A DNA stretch of 51,525 nucleotides from Lactiplantibacillus modestisalitolerans. Lineage in GTDB: Bacteria > Bacillota > Bacilli > Lactobacillales > Lactobacillaceae. The DNA lies in assembly GCF_005405425.1 (NCBI RefSeq), contig NZ_BJEA01000020.1, forward strand, positions 1 through 51,525. Direction: 5' to 3'. The position numbers and the translations under genes are program-made. Positions 15,987-23,539 of the stretch are shown piece after piece (the stretch's first letter is position 1; each line of letters begins with the position of its first letter). The notes below the pieces were generated by a model that did no database searches, was not told the DNA's origin, and saw only the letters and a program-made list of their open reading frames with translations.

Positions 15987-16613
15987 ATGACTTATCAAGC
16001 ACTAATGTTCGATATCGATGGCACCCTGACAAATAGCCAGCCGGCTTACTTTCGGGTTATGAAACAGGTTCTAGCAGAATACGGGCACACCCTGACAATT
16101 GCGGAAGCGCAAACCACGTTCCCGATGGCCGCCGAACAAGCAATGGCGGAATTGGGCATTCCCGCTGACCAGTTTGACCAATTTCAAGCCCGCTACGAAG
16201 CCGTCATGGCCGAGCACTATCAGGATATCTTTCTCTTCCCGGGCATCATGGAAATGCTTGATCAGGTTCCAGACGACGTCCAACTGGGAATCGTTACTTC
16301 CCAACGCCGTAACGAACTTGAAAGTGGGATGGCGCAATACCACTTACTCGATTTAATGGCGGTAATGGTTAGCGCCGACGATACGCCTAAGCGTAAACCC
16401 GACCCTCTACCACTGCTAACCGCCCTGGACAAAATCAACGTCGCGCCGAAAGACGCCCTCTTCGTTGGTGACTCCTTAAGTGATGAACAGACCGCCGCGG
16501 CGGCCGGAGTTGACTTTGGCTTAGCCGTTTGGGGCATGAATCCAAACGCTAACCACCAACAAGTAGCCCACCGGTTAGAAAACCCGGCGGCCGTCGTTGC
16601 GTTATTCAAATAA
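15987..16613 (+). CDS. HAD-superfamily phosphatase (phosphoglycolate phosphatase-like)
   Basis: This cytoplasmic HAD subfamily IA hydrolase has 208 residues. Motif I DIDGT (9-13) provides the nucleophile and acid-base Asp pair, motif II is IVTSQRR, motif III is the Lys in PKRKPDP, and motif IV is GDSLSDEQTA. The helical cap follows motif I. ATG 15987 has GGAAAGGAC upstream; an in-frame earlier start lacks an RBS. The promoter probably uses TATACT at 15949-15954, so this gene is divergent from the aromatic leader. The substrate is not deducible; phosphoglycolate and sugar phosphates are typical. A terminator follows at once. Confidence 0.88.
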   Translation: MTYQALMFDIDGTLTNSQPAYFRVMKQVLAEYGHTLTIAEAQTTFPMAAEQAMAELGIPADQFDQFQARYEAVMAEHYQDIFLFPGIMEMLDQVPDDVQLGIVTSQRRNELESGMAQYHLLDLMAVMVSADDTPKRKPDPLPLLTALDKINVAPKDALFVGDSLSDEQTAAAAGVDFGLAVWGMNPNANHQQVAHRLENPAAVVALFK

Positions 16614-16621
16614 ACAATGAC

Positions 16622-16652
16622 TAAGAGGCTGTGACATAAGTCACAGCCTCTT
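16622..16652 (+). terminator. Terminator of the HAD gene
   Basis: AAGAGGCTGTGAC/GTCACAGCCTCTT is a perfect 13-bp stem. Part of this hairpin is also found at the head of the family II copy at 27541. Confidence 0.75.
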
Positions 16653-16955
16653 CCTACGATTAGTCAAACCCGGATAGTGGAACCTTGTCGCCTTACCGGT
16701 TGGTCCTAAAGCGGCTAAATGAGTATCAACTAAACAAAGTCTCCCACTGATTGAAATTGCAAAGATCAATCAGTGGGAGACTGTTAAAATTAAATTATAA
16801 GGTGTGACCCTGATTGGACTTCGAGTCCGTGGTATGAGTAATCATACCTTGATTGGCCTTCACCATGGTTAAAAGGCATTTAACGGTCTTATTCATGCAG
16901 GCCACCACTGCGACCTTATCCTGTTTGGGATGAGGTCCTTTTTTTAATCTGTAAT
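16653..16955 (+). repeat. Family II hairpin-rich module, copy 1
   Basis: This is a multi-hairpin repeat shared with 27541-28022 and 51200-51525. It contains the perfect stem GTCTCCCACTGATTG/CAATCAGTGGGAGAC type (around 16739-16783), the GGACTTCGAGTCC hairpin, GGTATGAGTAATCATACC, and ends in the intrinsic terminator GACCTTATCC/GGATGAGGTC with seven T. Compared with copy 2 it lacks about 125 internal bases, removed at an inverted repeat. There is no convincing gene. Bases 16956-17159, between this module and family I, show nothing recognisable. Confidence 0.75.
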
Positions 16956-17159
16956 AATAATCAACTCGGCGGCCGTTTGATTGCCGATTCCTGGAAAATA
17001 AATTAAAATCTTAAACTCAGGTAGCTTTTTGGCAAGATTGACAAATTGCTTAATGAGCCGTCCTTTTTGAAGCGTCAGATTAATGAGCATACGTGCGCAG
17101 AATCATCTTCATTATTTAAGGCTTATTAGAATAGTCCGTAAAGCTCAGTATAAAAACCA

Positions 17160-17362
17160 GCCTAGCCAGTAGCGGGTGTAACCATGGCTCAACTGCGAAA
17201 TTATTCTTGGCCGGAAGTGGATTTCTTCCGGCTTAGAATAAGGCTCGAATTTGAGATTGCTCAGTGGTTTTTCTGAGTGAGCTCAAATCGATGCCCGCAG
17301 TGTTCCAGCCAACCGGTTACACCCGCTGCTGGCGGCATATCGACACCAGTTGGTACAAAGCC
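17160..17362 (-). repeat. Family I element, copy B
   Basis: In reverse orientation relative to copy A. The outer stem CCAGTAGCGGGTGTAACC (17166-17183) pairs with GGTTACACCCGCTGCTGG (17315-17332); between them lie the CCGGAAG/CTTCCGG hairpin and the ATTTGAG...CTCAAAT hairpin. The TIR-like end ACACCAGTTGGTACAAAGCC abuts the stop codon of the next gene. Confidence 0.8.
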
Positions 17363-17364
17363 GT

Positions 17365-18183
17365 TTAAGCTTGGGGCGTTTCATCCGTTCGGTCCTGATA
17401 CGCCACCTGCGCGATGACCTGATAATCCCCCGGCTGCTCAATCGTGGAATTACGACCAGCAATCTTATTGATCCCGCCGGTTACAACGGCCGTCGCTAAA
17501 TACAGCTTATAGTCCGCGTGAGCCGCGTGAACGTCCGTTAAGCCGACCTTTTGGATGTGCCCAACCGGTAACTGGTCCATTTGATTAATTCCCGCGTAAA
17601 CCACGAGTCGGTGATCTTCCAACTTCAATTGTGAAAACGGAAATTGAACGCCCTTCCCAATCGCATACACCGGTTCACCGCCAGCTTGCGCTTGTTGCAT
17701 GACCGCCTTGTCACTCAAACCACCGTAATTCATTTTAACTAACCCGGCCGCCTGTAACTGATCAACAATCTGGTGCAGATTCGTCTGTTCTGCGTGCGAC
17801 GTCTTGACCGTTGCCGGTAAGAGCTCACGCCCGTCAAAGATGCCATTGGCAGGCATGTATGGTTGGTTCGCCGCTTGCGCTTCCGTGGCTTCTTTGGGTT
17901 TACCCCCTAATAATTTTTCAATTTTCGGTGATAAATCATACTTGGCCGTTTTATTCGTAAAATAATAAATCACGTTCAAGGTAATAAAGTAGATCAGCAC
18001 CAAAAAGACGAGCATGTATAGCAACCCGCGCATCCAAGCGCCGTTTTGCATCAGCCGAATCGCCACGTAACCAAGATACAAGTTCCCGGCAATCCCGATG
18101 CCCGTATAAATTTGATTTTTAATCTTCACGTTGACGTTAACGTAACCCAACGCGTGGTTAATCATATCTAAGAAACTAAACAT
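17365..18183 (-). CDS. Membrane-anchored hypothetical protein, partner of the Ser/Asp-rich protein
   Basis: This is a 272-residue protein not confidently assigned; it resembles uncharacterised Lactobacillaceae membrane proteins (possibly DUF6681). Residues about 20-48 and 52-78 (GLLYMLVFLVLIYFITLNVIYYF) form two membrane segments, followed by a linker and a soluble domain of about 180 residues rich in beta-strand pattern (DHRLVVYAGINQMDQLPVGHIQKVGL). It begins 4 bases after the stop of the Ser/Asp-rich gene, so the pair is probably one operon. An envelope role is likely from topology and partner; there is no catalytic motif I can see. Confidence 0.8.
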   Translation of the reverse strand: MFSFLDMINHALGYVNVNVKIKNQIYTGIGIAGNLYLGYVAIRLMQNGAWMRGLLYMLVFLVLIYFITLNVIYYFTNKTAKYDLSPKIEKLLGGKPKEATEAQAANQPYMPANGIFDGRELLPATVKTSHAEQTNLHQIVDQLQAAGLVKMNYGGLSDKAVMQQAQAGGEPVYAIGKGVQFPFSQLKLEDHRLVVYAGINQMDQLPVGHIQKVGLTDVHAAHADYKLYLATAVVTGGINKIAGRNSTIEQPGDYQVIAQVAYQDRTDETPQA

Positions 18184-18187
18184 CTAC

Positions 18188-18700
18188 TTATTCGCCCCCA
18201 TCATCCGTCGTGTCATTCGTGGTGGCCGACTGGGTCGTTGTCGTTGTGGCAGAACTCGATTCGGTCGTGGATGAAGCCGTGTCCGCATCGCTGTCACTAC
18301 TACTATCATCCGCGGTCGTATCCGAACTGGAACTGTCCGTGGTTGAACTCGTGCTATCGCTATCATCGCTGGTCTCATTGTCGGTCGTATTCGTTGAAGA
18401 AGCCGAACTACTGTCATCAGTGGTAGTGCTACTGCTATTATCGTTATCCGTACTTTGGTCGTCACTGCTCGTATCCGAACTGGATTCATCCGCATCCGGC
18501 TTGTGACTACTATCATCATCTTTGCTGGACTGATTATCCTTGTCACTACTGCTAGATGAGCTGACGACCCGGCTACTAGTTGCCTTCGCCCCGTTAACGG
18601 TGTGGGTCGTTTTATTGACCACAACGTTCGTTGCGCCGAGTGCGAGGACGATTGAAACAATCGCAAACGGTGAAATAAATGGTGGTGTCCGATAAGCCAT
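18188..18700 (-). CDS. Ser/Asp/Thr-rich membrane-anchored surface protein
   Basis: This 170-residue protein begins MAYRTPPFISPFAIVSIVLALGATNVVV, a single signal-anchor. The remaining residues, from about position 45, are almost wholly Ser, Asp, Thr with a few Asn, Glu and Ala, like the Ser-Asp stalks of Gram-positive adhesins. No LPXTG sorting motif is present, so it stays anchored by its N-terminus. ATG 18700 is chosen from AAGGGA upstream; other in-frame ATGs at 18742 and 18721 have poorer spacing. The stretch is repetitive at DNA level (TCATC/GTCG runs) and prone to length change. A parallel Arg/Pro-rich reading in another frame (18184-18666) is an artefact of the composition. Confidence 0.8.
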   Translation of the reverse strand: MAYRTPPFISPFAIVSIVLALGATNVVVNKTTHTVNGAKATSSRVVSSSSSSDKDNQSSKDDDSSHKPDADESSSDTSSDDQSTDNDNSSSTTTDDSSSASSTNTTDNETSDDSDSTSSTTDSSSSDTTADDSSSDSDADTASSTTESSSATTTTTQSATTNDTTDDGGE

Positions 18701-18996
18701 CAATGTCATTCCCTTCATCATGCCGTTAAGTTCTTCAAACAATTATTAAACCACGCTAACTATCAAAATGCACGACCGCGGGCCCAAATTAAGAAAGTCT
18801 TTAATCCTTCAAAATAACTAAAAACGCCCCCGGCTAAAACGCGGTTGACTCGCTTAACGCTGGTACTAATAGTATACCGCACTTCCAGTCAATTCGACCA
18901 CGCAACCGCCACCAATTATCCCGGCGCCGCGCTTCAATCGCCGGTCCCCGTTATTAGCGGCTTGCGTTTTGCGACCCGCTTTTCCCCCAGAAATTG
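18701..18996. other. Gene-free region upstream of the surface protein operon
   Basis: There is no gene. A TATACT -10-like hexamer lies on the minus strand at 18871-18876 with no convincing -35; it could serve the surface protein operon. Nothing else is visible. Confidence 0.4.
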
Positions 18997-19027
18997 AGCC
19001 ACAAAAAAAGCCGACTTCTCAGTCAGC
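18997..19027 (-). terminator. Terminator overlapping the end of perR
   Basis: On the minus strand, AGCTGACT/AGTCGGCT is followed by TTTTTTT. The gene's TGA stop is part of the stem. Confidence 0.8.
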
Positions 19028-19465
19028 TTTCGCCGCTCGTTTACGGGTACAGTCGGCGCACAGGCCGTAAAACTCGATCCGGTGCCCGGTAATCGTGCAT
19101 CCGGGTAACTGGGCCTCAAATTCATCGAGCGGACAGGCCTGTAATTCCATCACCTTACCGCAATTAGAACAGACAAAGTGGTGGTGGTGCTGATGTTTAA
19201 AATCACACTGGTACTTGACTAACGTCTGGTTAGCCTGGGCCTTCTCCTCTAACAAGCCGAGGGTTTCAAATTCCTTGATGTTACGATAAATCGTGTTATG
19301 GCTCATGCCCGCAAACAGCTTACGCATGTGCTCATCTACCGCCGAAATCGCAACGTAGTGGTCTTGATAAGTGACTAAGTAATCCAACAACGCGCGCCGT
19401 TGCTTGGTCACCTTCAGCTGGTTACGCCGTAAAATCGTCAGCGCCTGTTCAACTGATGTTTCCAT
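19019..19465 (-). CDS. perR: Fur-family regulator, PerR-like
   Basis: This metal-dependent peroxide or metal-responsive repressor has 148 residues. The winged helix holds MSHNTIYRNIKEFETLGLL (recognition helix). The structural zinc site is visible as CSNCG and CADC. A candidate sensing site includes His in DHYVAIS (position of PerR His37), Asp in KYQCDFKHQ (position of Asp85) and the His cluster HQHHHHF. Asp rather than Glu at the Asp85 position favours PerR over Fur. ATG 19465 follows GAAAGAAGG. A PerR-box-like palindrome at 19508-19522 suggests autoregulation. Zur remains an alternative. Confidence 0.85.
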   Translation of the reverse strand: METSVEQALTILRRNQLKVTKQRRALLDYLVTYQDHYVAISAVDEHMRKLFAGMSHNTIYRNIKEFETLGLLEEKAQANQTLVKYQCDFKHQHHHHFVCSNCGKVMELQACPLDEFEAQLPGCTITGHRIEFYGLCADCTRKRAAKAD

Positions 19466-19507
19466 GCGACTTCAACCTTCTTTCAACCGGTTAGCCGGTA
19501 TTCTAAA

Positions 19508-19522
19508 TCATAATAATTACTA
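19508..19522. promoter_or_regulatory. PerR/Fur-box upstream of perR
   Basis: TCATAATAATTACTA matches the 7-1-7 consensus TTATAATNATTATAA at 11 of 14 fixed positions. It lies 43 bases upstream of the perR start. Confidence 0.6.
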
Positions 19523-19554
19523 TTTAGTTTAGCATATCACTACCAGAAAGAAAA

Positions 19555-20133
19555 TTATTTGACCGAGCTGGGGCCCGACTGATACTGTGCAACTAGTGCG
19601 TCAAGTGCCCGTTGCGTCATCGCCCACTCGTCGTTAACAATCACGTGGGCGTGCCCGGATAGCCCGGCCGGTAACTGTTGATCCCGCCGATATTCGTGAC
19701 TTGCCACCCGCTTTTCGATTCGGGTCGGCTGATCGCCGCGCTTCGTTAGCCGCGCAACTAACGCCTGTTCGTTTGGAACTTCTAAGTAAATGATGACAGC
19801 CTGTTCACCCAGCTCCCGGGCGTAAGTGACCGCCCCAGCCGTATCAAGGACGATACTGATCAACGGGGCTTGTTCCCAAGCGGCAGCCAGTCCTTCACGG
19901 GATGAGCCGTACTGATTACCGCTGTAGGTCACGTGCTCTAAGTAGTGTTTAGTCGCAAAACTAGCGGGCGTTTCAAAATAATAATCCCGGCCGCTGACTT
20001 CACCAGCACGCGGTGCCCGCGTGGTGTGAGTAATGACCTGGGGCATCTGGTAGTGCGTCGTTAAGTAGTGACTAACCGTGGTTTTCCCACTGCCGGTCGG
20101 ACCGGTGATCACAAAAATACGTTTGGTCGCCAT
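19555..20133 (-). CDS. Guanylate kinase-like P-loop protein
   Basis: This 192-residue protein is related to guanylate kinase. Its P-loop is GPTGSGKTT (10-18); HTTRAPRAGEVSGRDYYF matches the GMP-binding region (T-R-x-x-R-x-G-E-x-x-G-x-D-Y-x-F) of Gmk; VTYSGNQYGSSREGL follows, as in kinases of this fold. The lid and C-terminus are shorter and divergent. Lactobacilli normally carry a canonical gmk elsewhere, so this may be a secondary nucleotide kinase. ATG 20133 follows AGGAGGA. It is monocistronic and divergent from the small gene at 20284. Confidence 0.82.
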   Translation of the reverse strand: MATKRIFVITGPTGSGKTTVSHYLTTHYQMPQVITHTTRAPRAGEVSGRDYYFETPASFATKHYLEHVTYSGNQYGSSREGLAAAWEQAPLISIVLDTAGAVTYARELGEQAVIIYLEVPNEQALVARLTKRGDQPTRIEKRVASHEYRRDQQLPAGLSGHAHVIVNDEWAMTQRALDALVAQYQSGPSSVK

Positions 20134-20179
20134 GGTTAATTAATCCTCCTAATTTTTGATTGCGTTTGAAACTTTTCGG

Positions 20180-20208
20180 TTGTGTTCTGACGGGGAGACG
20201 CGTATAGT
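20180..20208 (+). promoter_or_regulatory. Promoter of the small HicB-like gene
   Basis: TTGTGT (20180-20185), a 17-base spacer, TATAGT (20203-20208). Confidence 0.7.
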
Positions 20209-20230
20209 AATACAACTGTAAAGTTAATTT

Positions 20231-20245
20231 ATGAAAACGTTTCAT
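20231..20245. promoter_or_regulatory. cre-like palindrome in the leader of the small gene
   Basis: ATGAAAACGTTTCAT is symmetric around CG like CcpA/LacI-family sites but one base shorter than the standard cre. It lies downstream of the -10, where binding would block elongation. Confidence 0.4.
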
Positions 20246-20283
20246 TTGTTGACCTTACAATTTTCAGAAGGGAGTTTTGTCAC

Positions 20284-20433
20284 ATGCAATTTCAAAAAAC
20301 TAATAGCTGGTTTAGCATCGTTTTAGACACGCAGCGTCAATTATTTGTCGCAACTGACAAGCAACATCCAGAAGTATCCGCCGAGGGTATTACGATTGAA
20401 GACGCCGTTGCCAACTTGAAAACGCAGGCTTAA
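20284..20433 (+). CDS. 49-residue protein resembling a HicB-like domain
   Basis: This short gene has AGAAGGGAG 10 bases before ATG 20284, its own promoter and a terminator. The protein runs from a strand (WFSIVLDTQRQLFVATD) to SAEGITIEDAVANLK, the pattern of HicB-type antitoxin domains (beta strands, then G-x-T-x-E-E-A). There is no HicA partner next to it and no DNA-binding C-terminal extension. The function is unknown; assignment to the HicB fold is my inference from the motif order. Confidence 0.7.
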   Translation: MQFQKTNSWFSIVLDTQRQLFVATDKQHPEVSAEGITIEDAVANLKTQA

Positions 20434-20489
20434 TCCATGCAAAAAACTCATCAAAGGTCTATTTGTTACTATTTTGATCGCTTAGTTTA

Positions 20490-20533
20490 AAAATTACTGG
20501 TACCGCGCAGAAGCCGGAACCAGTAATTTTTTT
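20490..20533. terminator. Bidirectional terminator
   Basis: AAAATTACTGG/CCAGTAATTTT with a T run. The loop side contains GGTACCGCG, which looks like a T-box core but lies in a 3' region. Confidence 0.8.
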
Positions 20534-20536
20534 GTC

Positions 20537-20950
20537 CTATTTTTTCAAAATATAGGCGTTTGCTTCATCGAGCATCTGCTTTAAATTATCGTACGTTAAC
20601 CGTTCCCGGGCCGTCGCGTAGTCAAACCAGCCAACGGCACTAATTTCGACCTTTTGGCGCGTTACCGCTACGCCGCTGGGAACCTTGCTGACAAACAACG
20701 TGACTTCCTTGCGGTTGCCATTCGGTAGCGCGTACGCGGTGGCCGTTTTAAAACCAGTGTCGATGGTGACGTCTAACTGCGTTTCTTCCTTAATTTCACG
20801 CTTGGCAGTTTCAACCAACGTTTCCTGCCCCTCGACGTGTCCCTTGGGAAAGCCCCAAAAATCACTGGTAGCACTTTGTAACAATAAGTACGCGGGCTGA
20901 CCATCGCGTTCCTGATAAACGACCGCCCCACTGGCTACTTCTGTACTCAT
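20537..20950 (-). CDS. NUDIX hydrolase, diadenosine tetraphosphatase-like
   Basis: This is a 137-residue NUDIX enzyme. The Nudix box is GHVEGQETLVETAKREIKEETQL, preceded by DFWGFPKGHVE, the W-G-F-P-K-G-H block typical of bis(5'-nucleosyl)-tetraphosphatases (Ap4A hydrolases). ATG 20950 has GAGGAGGA upstream. It is monocistronic and ends at a terminator shared with the small gene at 20284. The Ap4A assignment is from the motif; other dinucleoside polyphosphates are possible. Confidence 0.88.
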   Translation of the reverse strand: MSTEVASGAVVYQERDGQPAYLLLQSATSDFWGFPKGHVEGQETLVETAKREIKEETQLDVTIDTGFKTATAYALPNGNRKEVTLFVSKVPSGVAVTRQKVEISAVGWFDYATARERLTYDNLKQMLDEANAYILKK

Positions 20951-20995
20951 GAACCGTTCCTCCTCGAATAAATCATCATATTAATAAGTATACCA

Positions 20996-21814
20996 TTAAT
21001 CGACCGTAAGAATTGCGCGTAAAAGCGCCCCCAGCGCAATTCCTTGGCGCGGATCACTCCGGTGCTGGGCCAAAGTTTCCGCAACGGCTAAGTTTAACCA
21101 CTGACTCGCAAGCTCCAAACTCCGCGTTAGTGAAAAACCGCGCCCTAAAAGGCCAGCAATCACCGCAGCAAGCACGTCACCAGTCCCATTATAGTGCCCG
21201 GGTAACCGGGGCTGGCCCACAAACGCTACCTGACCAGTCTCATCTAGCCAGGCACATCCAATTTGATCGTCCTGCACGGCATCCGTAATAACGGCGTGCC
21301 CCTTGGGACCCATCAAGGTCGCTAACGCCCGCAGCGTGGCCGCCAGATCCGGCTGCGACGTGTACGGGCGCCCCGTCAATAGACTAGCCTCGGTCACGTT
21401 TGGCAAAATCACGTCGGCGTGCCTAATCAATTGCCGCATTGCTTCAACGTAGTGCTGGTCAAAGCCACTATATAACTCACCTAAATCGCCAAGCACCGGA
21501 TCCACTACCAGGAGTGCTAACGGTTGCTCGGTCAAGTAAGTCGTCAATTGCTGACACAGTTCGACTGAGCCAACGTACCCAATCAACGCAGCGTCAAAGT
21601 TCAGTTGCGCCTGCGTCCAATGCTGAAAGACCCGTGGTAACCAGTCGGCCAGGTCAACTACGGCTGGCCGGCCGTACCCACTCGTATGGGTCGATAATAA
21701 ACTAGTTGGCAAGGCCGCCACGTCGTATTGCAAGGCGGTCAAAACGGGGACGGCGGCGCTGAGCGAAATGCCGCCCACTGCGGATAAGTCCTCCGCCACT
21801 AAGATTGATGACAA
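20996..21814 (-). CDS. Pyridoxine/pyridoxamine kinase-like protein (PfkB fold)
   Basis: This 272-residue ribokinase-fold kinase is closest to pyridoxine kinases of the PdxY/PdxK/ThiD group. It begins SSILVAEDLSAVGGISLSAAVPVLTALQY, the substrate-binding N-terminus; DPVLGDLGELYSGF and ILPNVTEASLLTG follow, and the ATP anion hole with catalytic Asp is YNGTGDVLA. It would phosphorylate pyridoxal or pyridoxine to the 5'-phosphate. The start is TTG 21814, 7 bases after AAAGGGGG; the ATG at 21850 lies inside a hairpin and has no RBS. A long structured leader precedes it. Confidence 0.85.
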   Translation of the reverse strand: MSSILVAEDLSAVGGISLSAAVPVLTALQYDVAALPTSLLSTHTSGYGRPAVVDLADWLPRVFQHWTQAQLNFDAALIGYVGSVELCQQLTTYLTEQPLALLVVDPVLGDLGELYSGFDQHYVEAMRQLIRHADVILPNVTEASLLTGRPYTSQPDLAATLRALATLMGPKGHAVITDAVQDDQIGCAWLDETGQVAFVGQPRLPGHYNGTGDVLAAVIAGLLGRGFSLTRSLELASQWLNLAVAETLAQHRSDPRQGIALGALLRAILTVD

Positions 21815-21841
21815 ATTTAATTCCCCCTTTAAAATATGTAA

Positions 21842-21928
21842 ACGGCGCATAACCGCACCCCGCCAAAACGCACTTGCGTTTCAACTGCGCACCGGTTATG
21901 ATCAATTATCCCGGTCAAGTACCGGGCC
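21842..21928 (-). promoter_or_regulatory. Structured leader of the pyridoxine kinase-like gene
   Basis: On the minus strand there are two elements: CCCGGT/ACCGGG hairpin (about 21911-21927) and a larger stem CATAACCG...CGGTTATG enclosing AAACGC/GCGTTT. The second ends about 28 bases before the TTG start, close to the RBS. No T run follows, so any control would be translational. It matches no riboswitch class known to me. Confidence 0.45.
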
Positions 21929-21948
21929 GACGGCTTAAAGTTAATCCC

Positions 21949-21976
21949 ATTCTAGCAGATGGACCTGCGCCTGTAA
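21949..21976 (-). promoter_or_regulatory. Promoter of the pyridoxine kinase-like gene
   Basis: TTACAG (21971-21976, minus), a 16-base spacer, TAGAAT (21949-21954). It implies a leader of about 125 bases. Confidence 0.55.
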
Positions 21977-22051
21977 CCCATTTCTCCCAAATGCTGGGGT
22001 TAGCGAACGAACTAAAACGAGTAATTTCTTAACAATTAAAGCCGATTCTAA

Positions 22052-22081
22052 TTGACTTTTAATATTTGTTGACGTTATCAT
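22052..22081 (+). promoter_or_regulatory. Promoter of the APC permease at 22148
   Basis: TTGACT (22052-22057), 18 bases, TATCAT (22076-22081). Confidence 0.55.
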
Positions 22082-22147
22082 ATTGGCATGACATTTGTCG
22101 AATTATCACAACATCCTGTTAATAATAACTAAAAAGGTGGTTCATCT

Positions 22148-23539
22148 ATGGGCATTCGTCAGCGAATCTTCCAAAAAGAGAATTTGGAACGCTACTTACA
22201 AAAGGACAGTCAGTTTGAACGGACGTTATCGGCGTTCGACCTGATTGCCCTCGGGATCGGGGCGGTCATCGGAACCGGGATTTTCATTTTGCCCGGCACG
22301 GTCGCCGCAACTAAGGCCGGTCCCGGCATCATTGTTTCATTTATTATTGCGGCCATCGTTTGCGCGGTCGCGGCTATGTGTTACGCCGAATTTGCATCGG
22401 TGATTCCGGTCGCCGGTTCCGCATATTCCTACGGCAACATCGTCTACGGCGAAATGATTGGTTGGATTATCGGTTGGGCGCTGGTCCTCGAGTACGTCCT
22501 GGCAGTTGCCGCGGTGGCGGTCGGCTGGGCAGCCTACTTTAACTCGTTCATTGCCGGTTTCGGCTTAAAGCTCCCGAAGGCCATCACCGGGTCGTTTGAT
22601 CCTGCGCACGGCACCTACGTTAACCTGGTTGCCATTATCATCGTTTGTTTAATTGCCTGGATCATTGACGAAGGTTTAAAGACTTCGGTCCGCTTGAATA
22701 ACATCATCGTGGTTTTGAAATTAGCCATTATTGTGATTTTCTTATTGGTTGGTGCTTTTTACGTTAAGCCAACTAACTGGACACCGTTTGCGCCGTTCGG
22801 TGTTTCCGGAATCTTCCACGGTGCGGCGGTCGTTTTCTTCGCTTACCTCGGCTTTGACGCGGTTTCCTCGTCGGCGGCCGAAGTTAAAAACGCCAAGAAA
22901 AATATGCCGATTGGGATTATCGGTACCTTAGTTATTTGTACGATCTTCTACATTCTCGTTTCAGTCGTTTTAACCGGGATGGTTTCGTATAAATTATTAA
23001 ACGTTGACGACGCGGTTACCTTCGCGTTACAACTCGTGCACCAAAACTTCGTTGCCGGCATCGTGTCCTTAGGGGCGCTAGCGGGGATGTTTACGATGAT
23101 GGTCACGACGATTTATAGTAGCTCGCGGTTACTGTACTCGATTGGCCGTGACGGGCTGTTACCAAGTTTCTTAGGTAAGATTGATCGCCACCACGCGCCG
23201 AAGCACGCGATGGTCACCGTGACGATTGTTATTTCAATTTTGGGTGGCTTCGTACCGTTGGGCCAGCTGGCAAACTTGGTGAACATTGGGACTTTGATTG
23301 CCTTTGCGTTCGTGTCCTTCGGGATTTTATTATTGCGGCGCAATCCAAAGTTGAACAAGATTCAGGGGTTCCGGGTACCGTTTTATCCGGTGCTGCCAAT
23401 CGTGTCAGGGGTGCTGTGCGTCTTCATGATGACCCAGTTGTCGTTGGAGACGTGGGTGGCCTCGTTGATTTGGTTCGTGCTCGGTTTATTGATCTACTTC
23501 GGTTACGGGGTGCATCATAGTAGGATGAATCAAGATTAG
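22148..23539 (+). CDS. APC-family amino acid permease (CAT/YfnA-like)
   Basis: This membrane transporter has 463 residues and about 12 helices. The helix 1 binding loop is GIGAVIGTGIFILPG; FYAEFASVIPVAGSAYSYG-type sequence follows helix 2-3, and FFAYLGFDAVSSSAAEVKNAKKNMP is the helix 6 region of cationic/neutral amino acid transporters (YfnA/CAT group). The N-terminus, MGIRQRIFQKENLERYLQKD, is typical of lactobacillar members. ATG 22148 follows AAAAAGGTGG. It is monocistronic; the stop codon is embedded in the start of a tandem pair of family III hairpins, and an intrinsic terminator follows at 23786-23835. Confidence 0.92.
   Translation: MGIRQRIFQKENLERYLQKDSQFERTLSAFDLIALGIGAVIGTGIFILPGTVAATKAGPGIIVSFIIAAIVCAVAAMCYAEFASVIPVAGSAYSYGNIVYGEMIGWIIGWALVLEYVLAVAAVAVGWAAYFNSFIAGFGLKLPKAITGSFDPAHGTYVNLVAIIIVCLIAWIIDEGLKTSVRLNNIIVVLKLAIIVIFLLVGAFYVKPTNWTPFAPFGVSGIFHGAAVVFFAYLGFDAVSSSAAEVKNAKKNMPIGIIGTLVICTIFYILVSVVLTGMVSYKLLNVDDAVTFALQLVHQNFVAGIVSLGALAGMFTMMVTTIYSSSRLLYSIGRDGLLPSFLGKIDRHHAPKHAMVTVTIVISILGGFVPLGQLANLVNIGTLIAFAFVSFGILLLRRNPKLNKIQGFRVPFYPVLPIVSGVLCVFMMTQLSLETWVASLIWFVLGLLIYFGYGVHHSRMNQD

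Noticed and set aside
16864-16932. Small conserved frame (HLTVLFMQATT) in family II modules
   Set aside because: There is no RBS, the third copy is frameshifted near the start, and the end falls in the terminator hairpin; it is more likely RNA structure than a peptide.
18184-18666. Arg/Pro/Met-rich 160-codon frame over the surface protein gene
   Set aside because: It is a shifted reading of the Ser/Asp repeat DNA; the Ser/Asp frame has the RBS, signal-anchor and start.
20490-20533. GGTACCGCG sequence resembling a T-box core
   Set aside because: It sits in a bidirectional terminator at the 3' ends of two converging genes, not in a 5' leader; no specifier stem is present.
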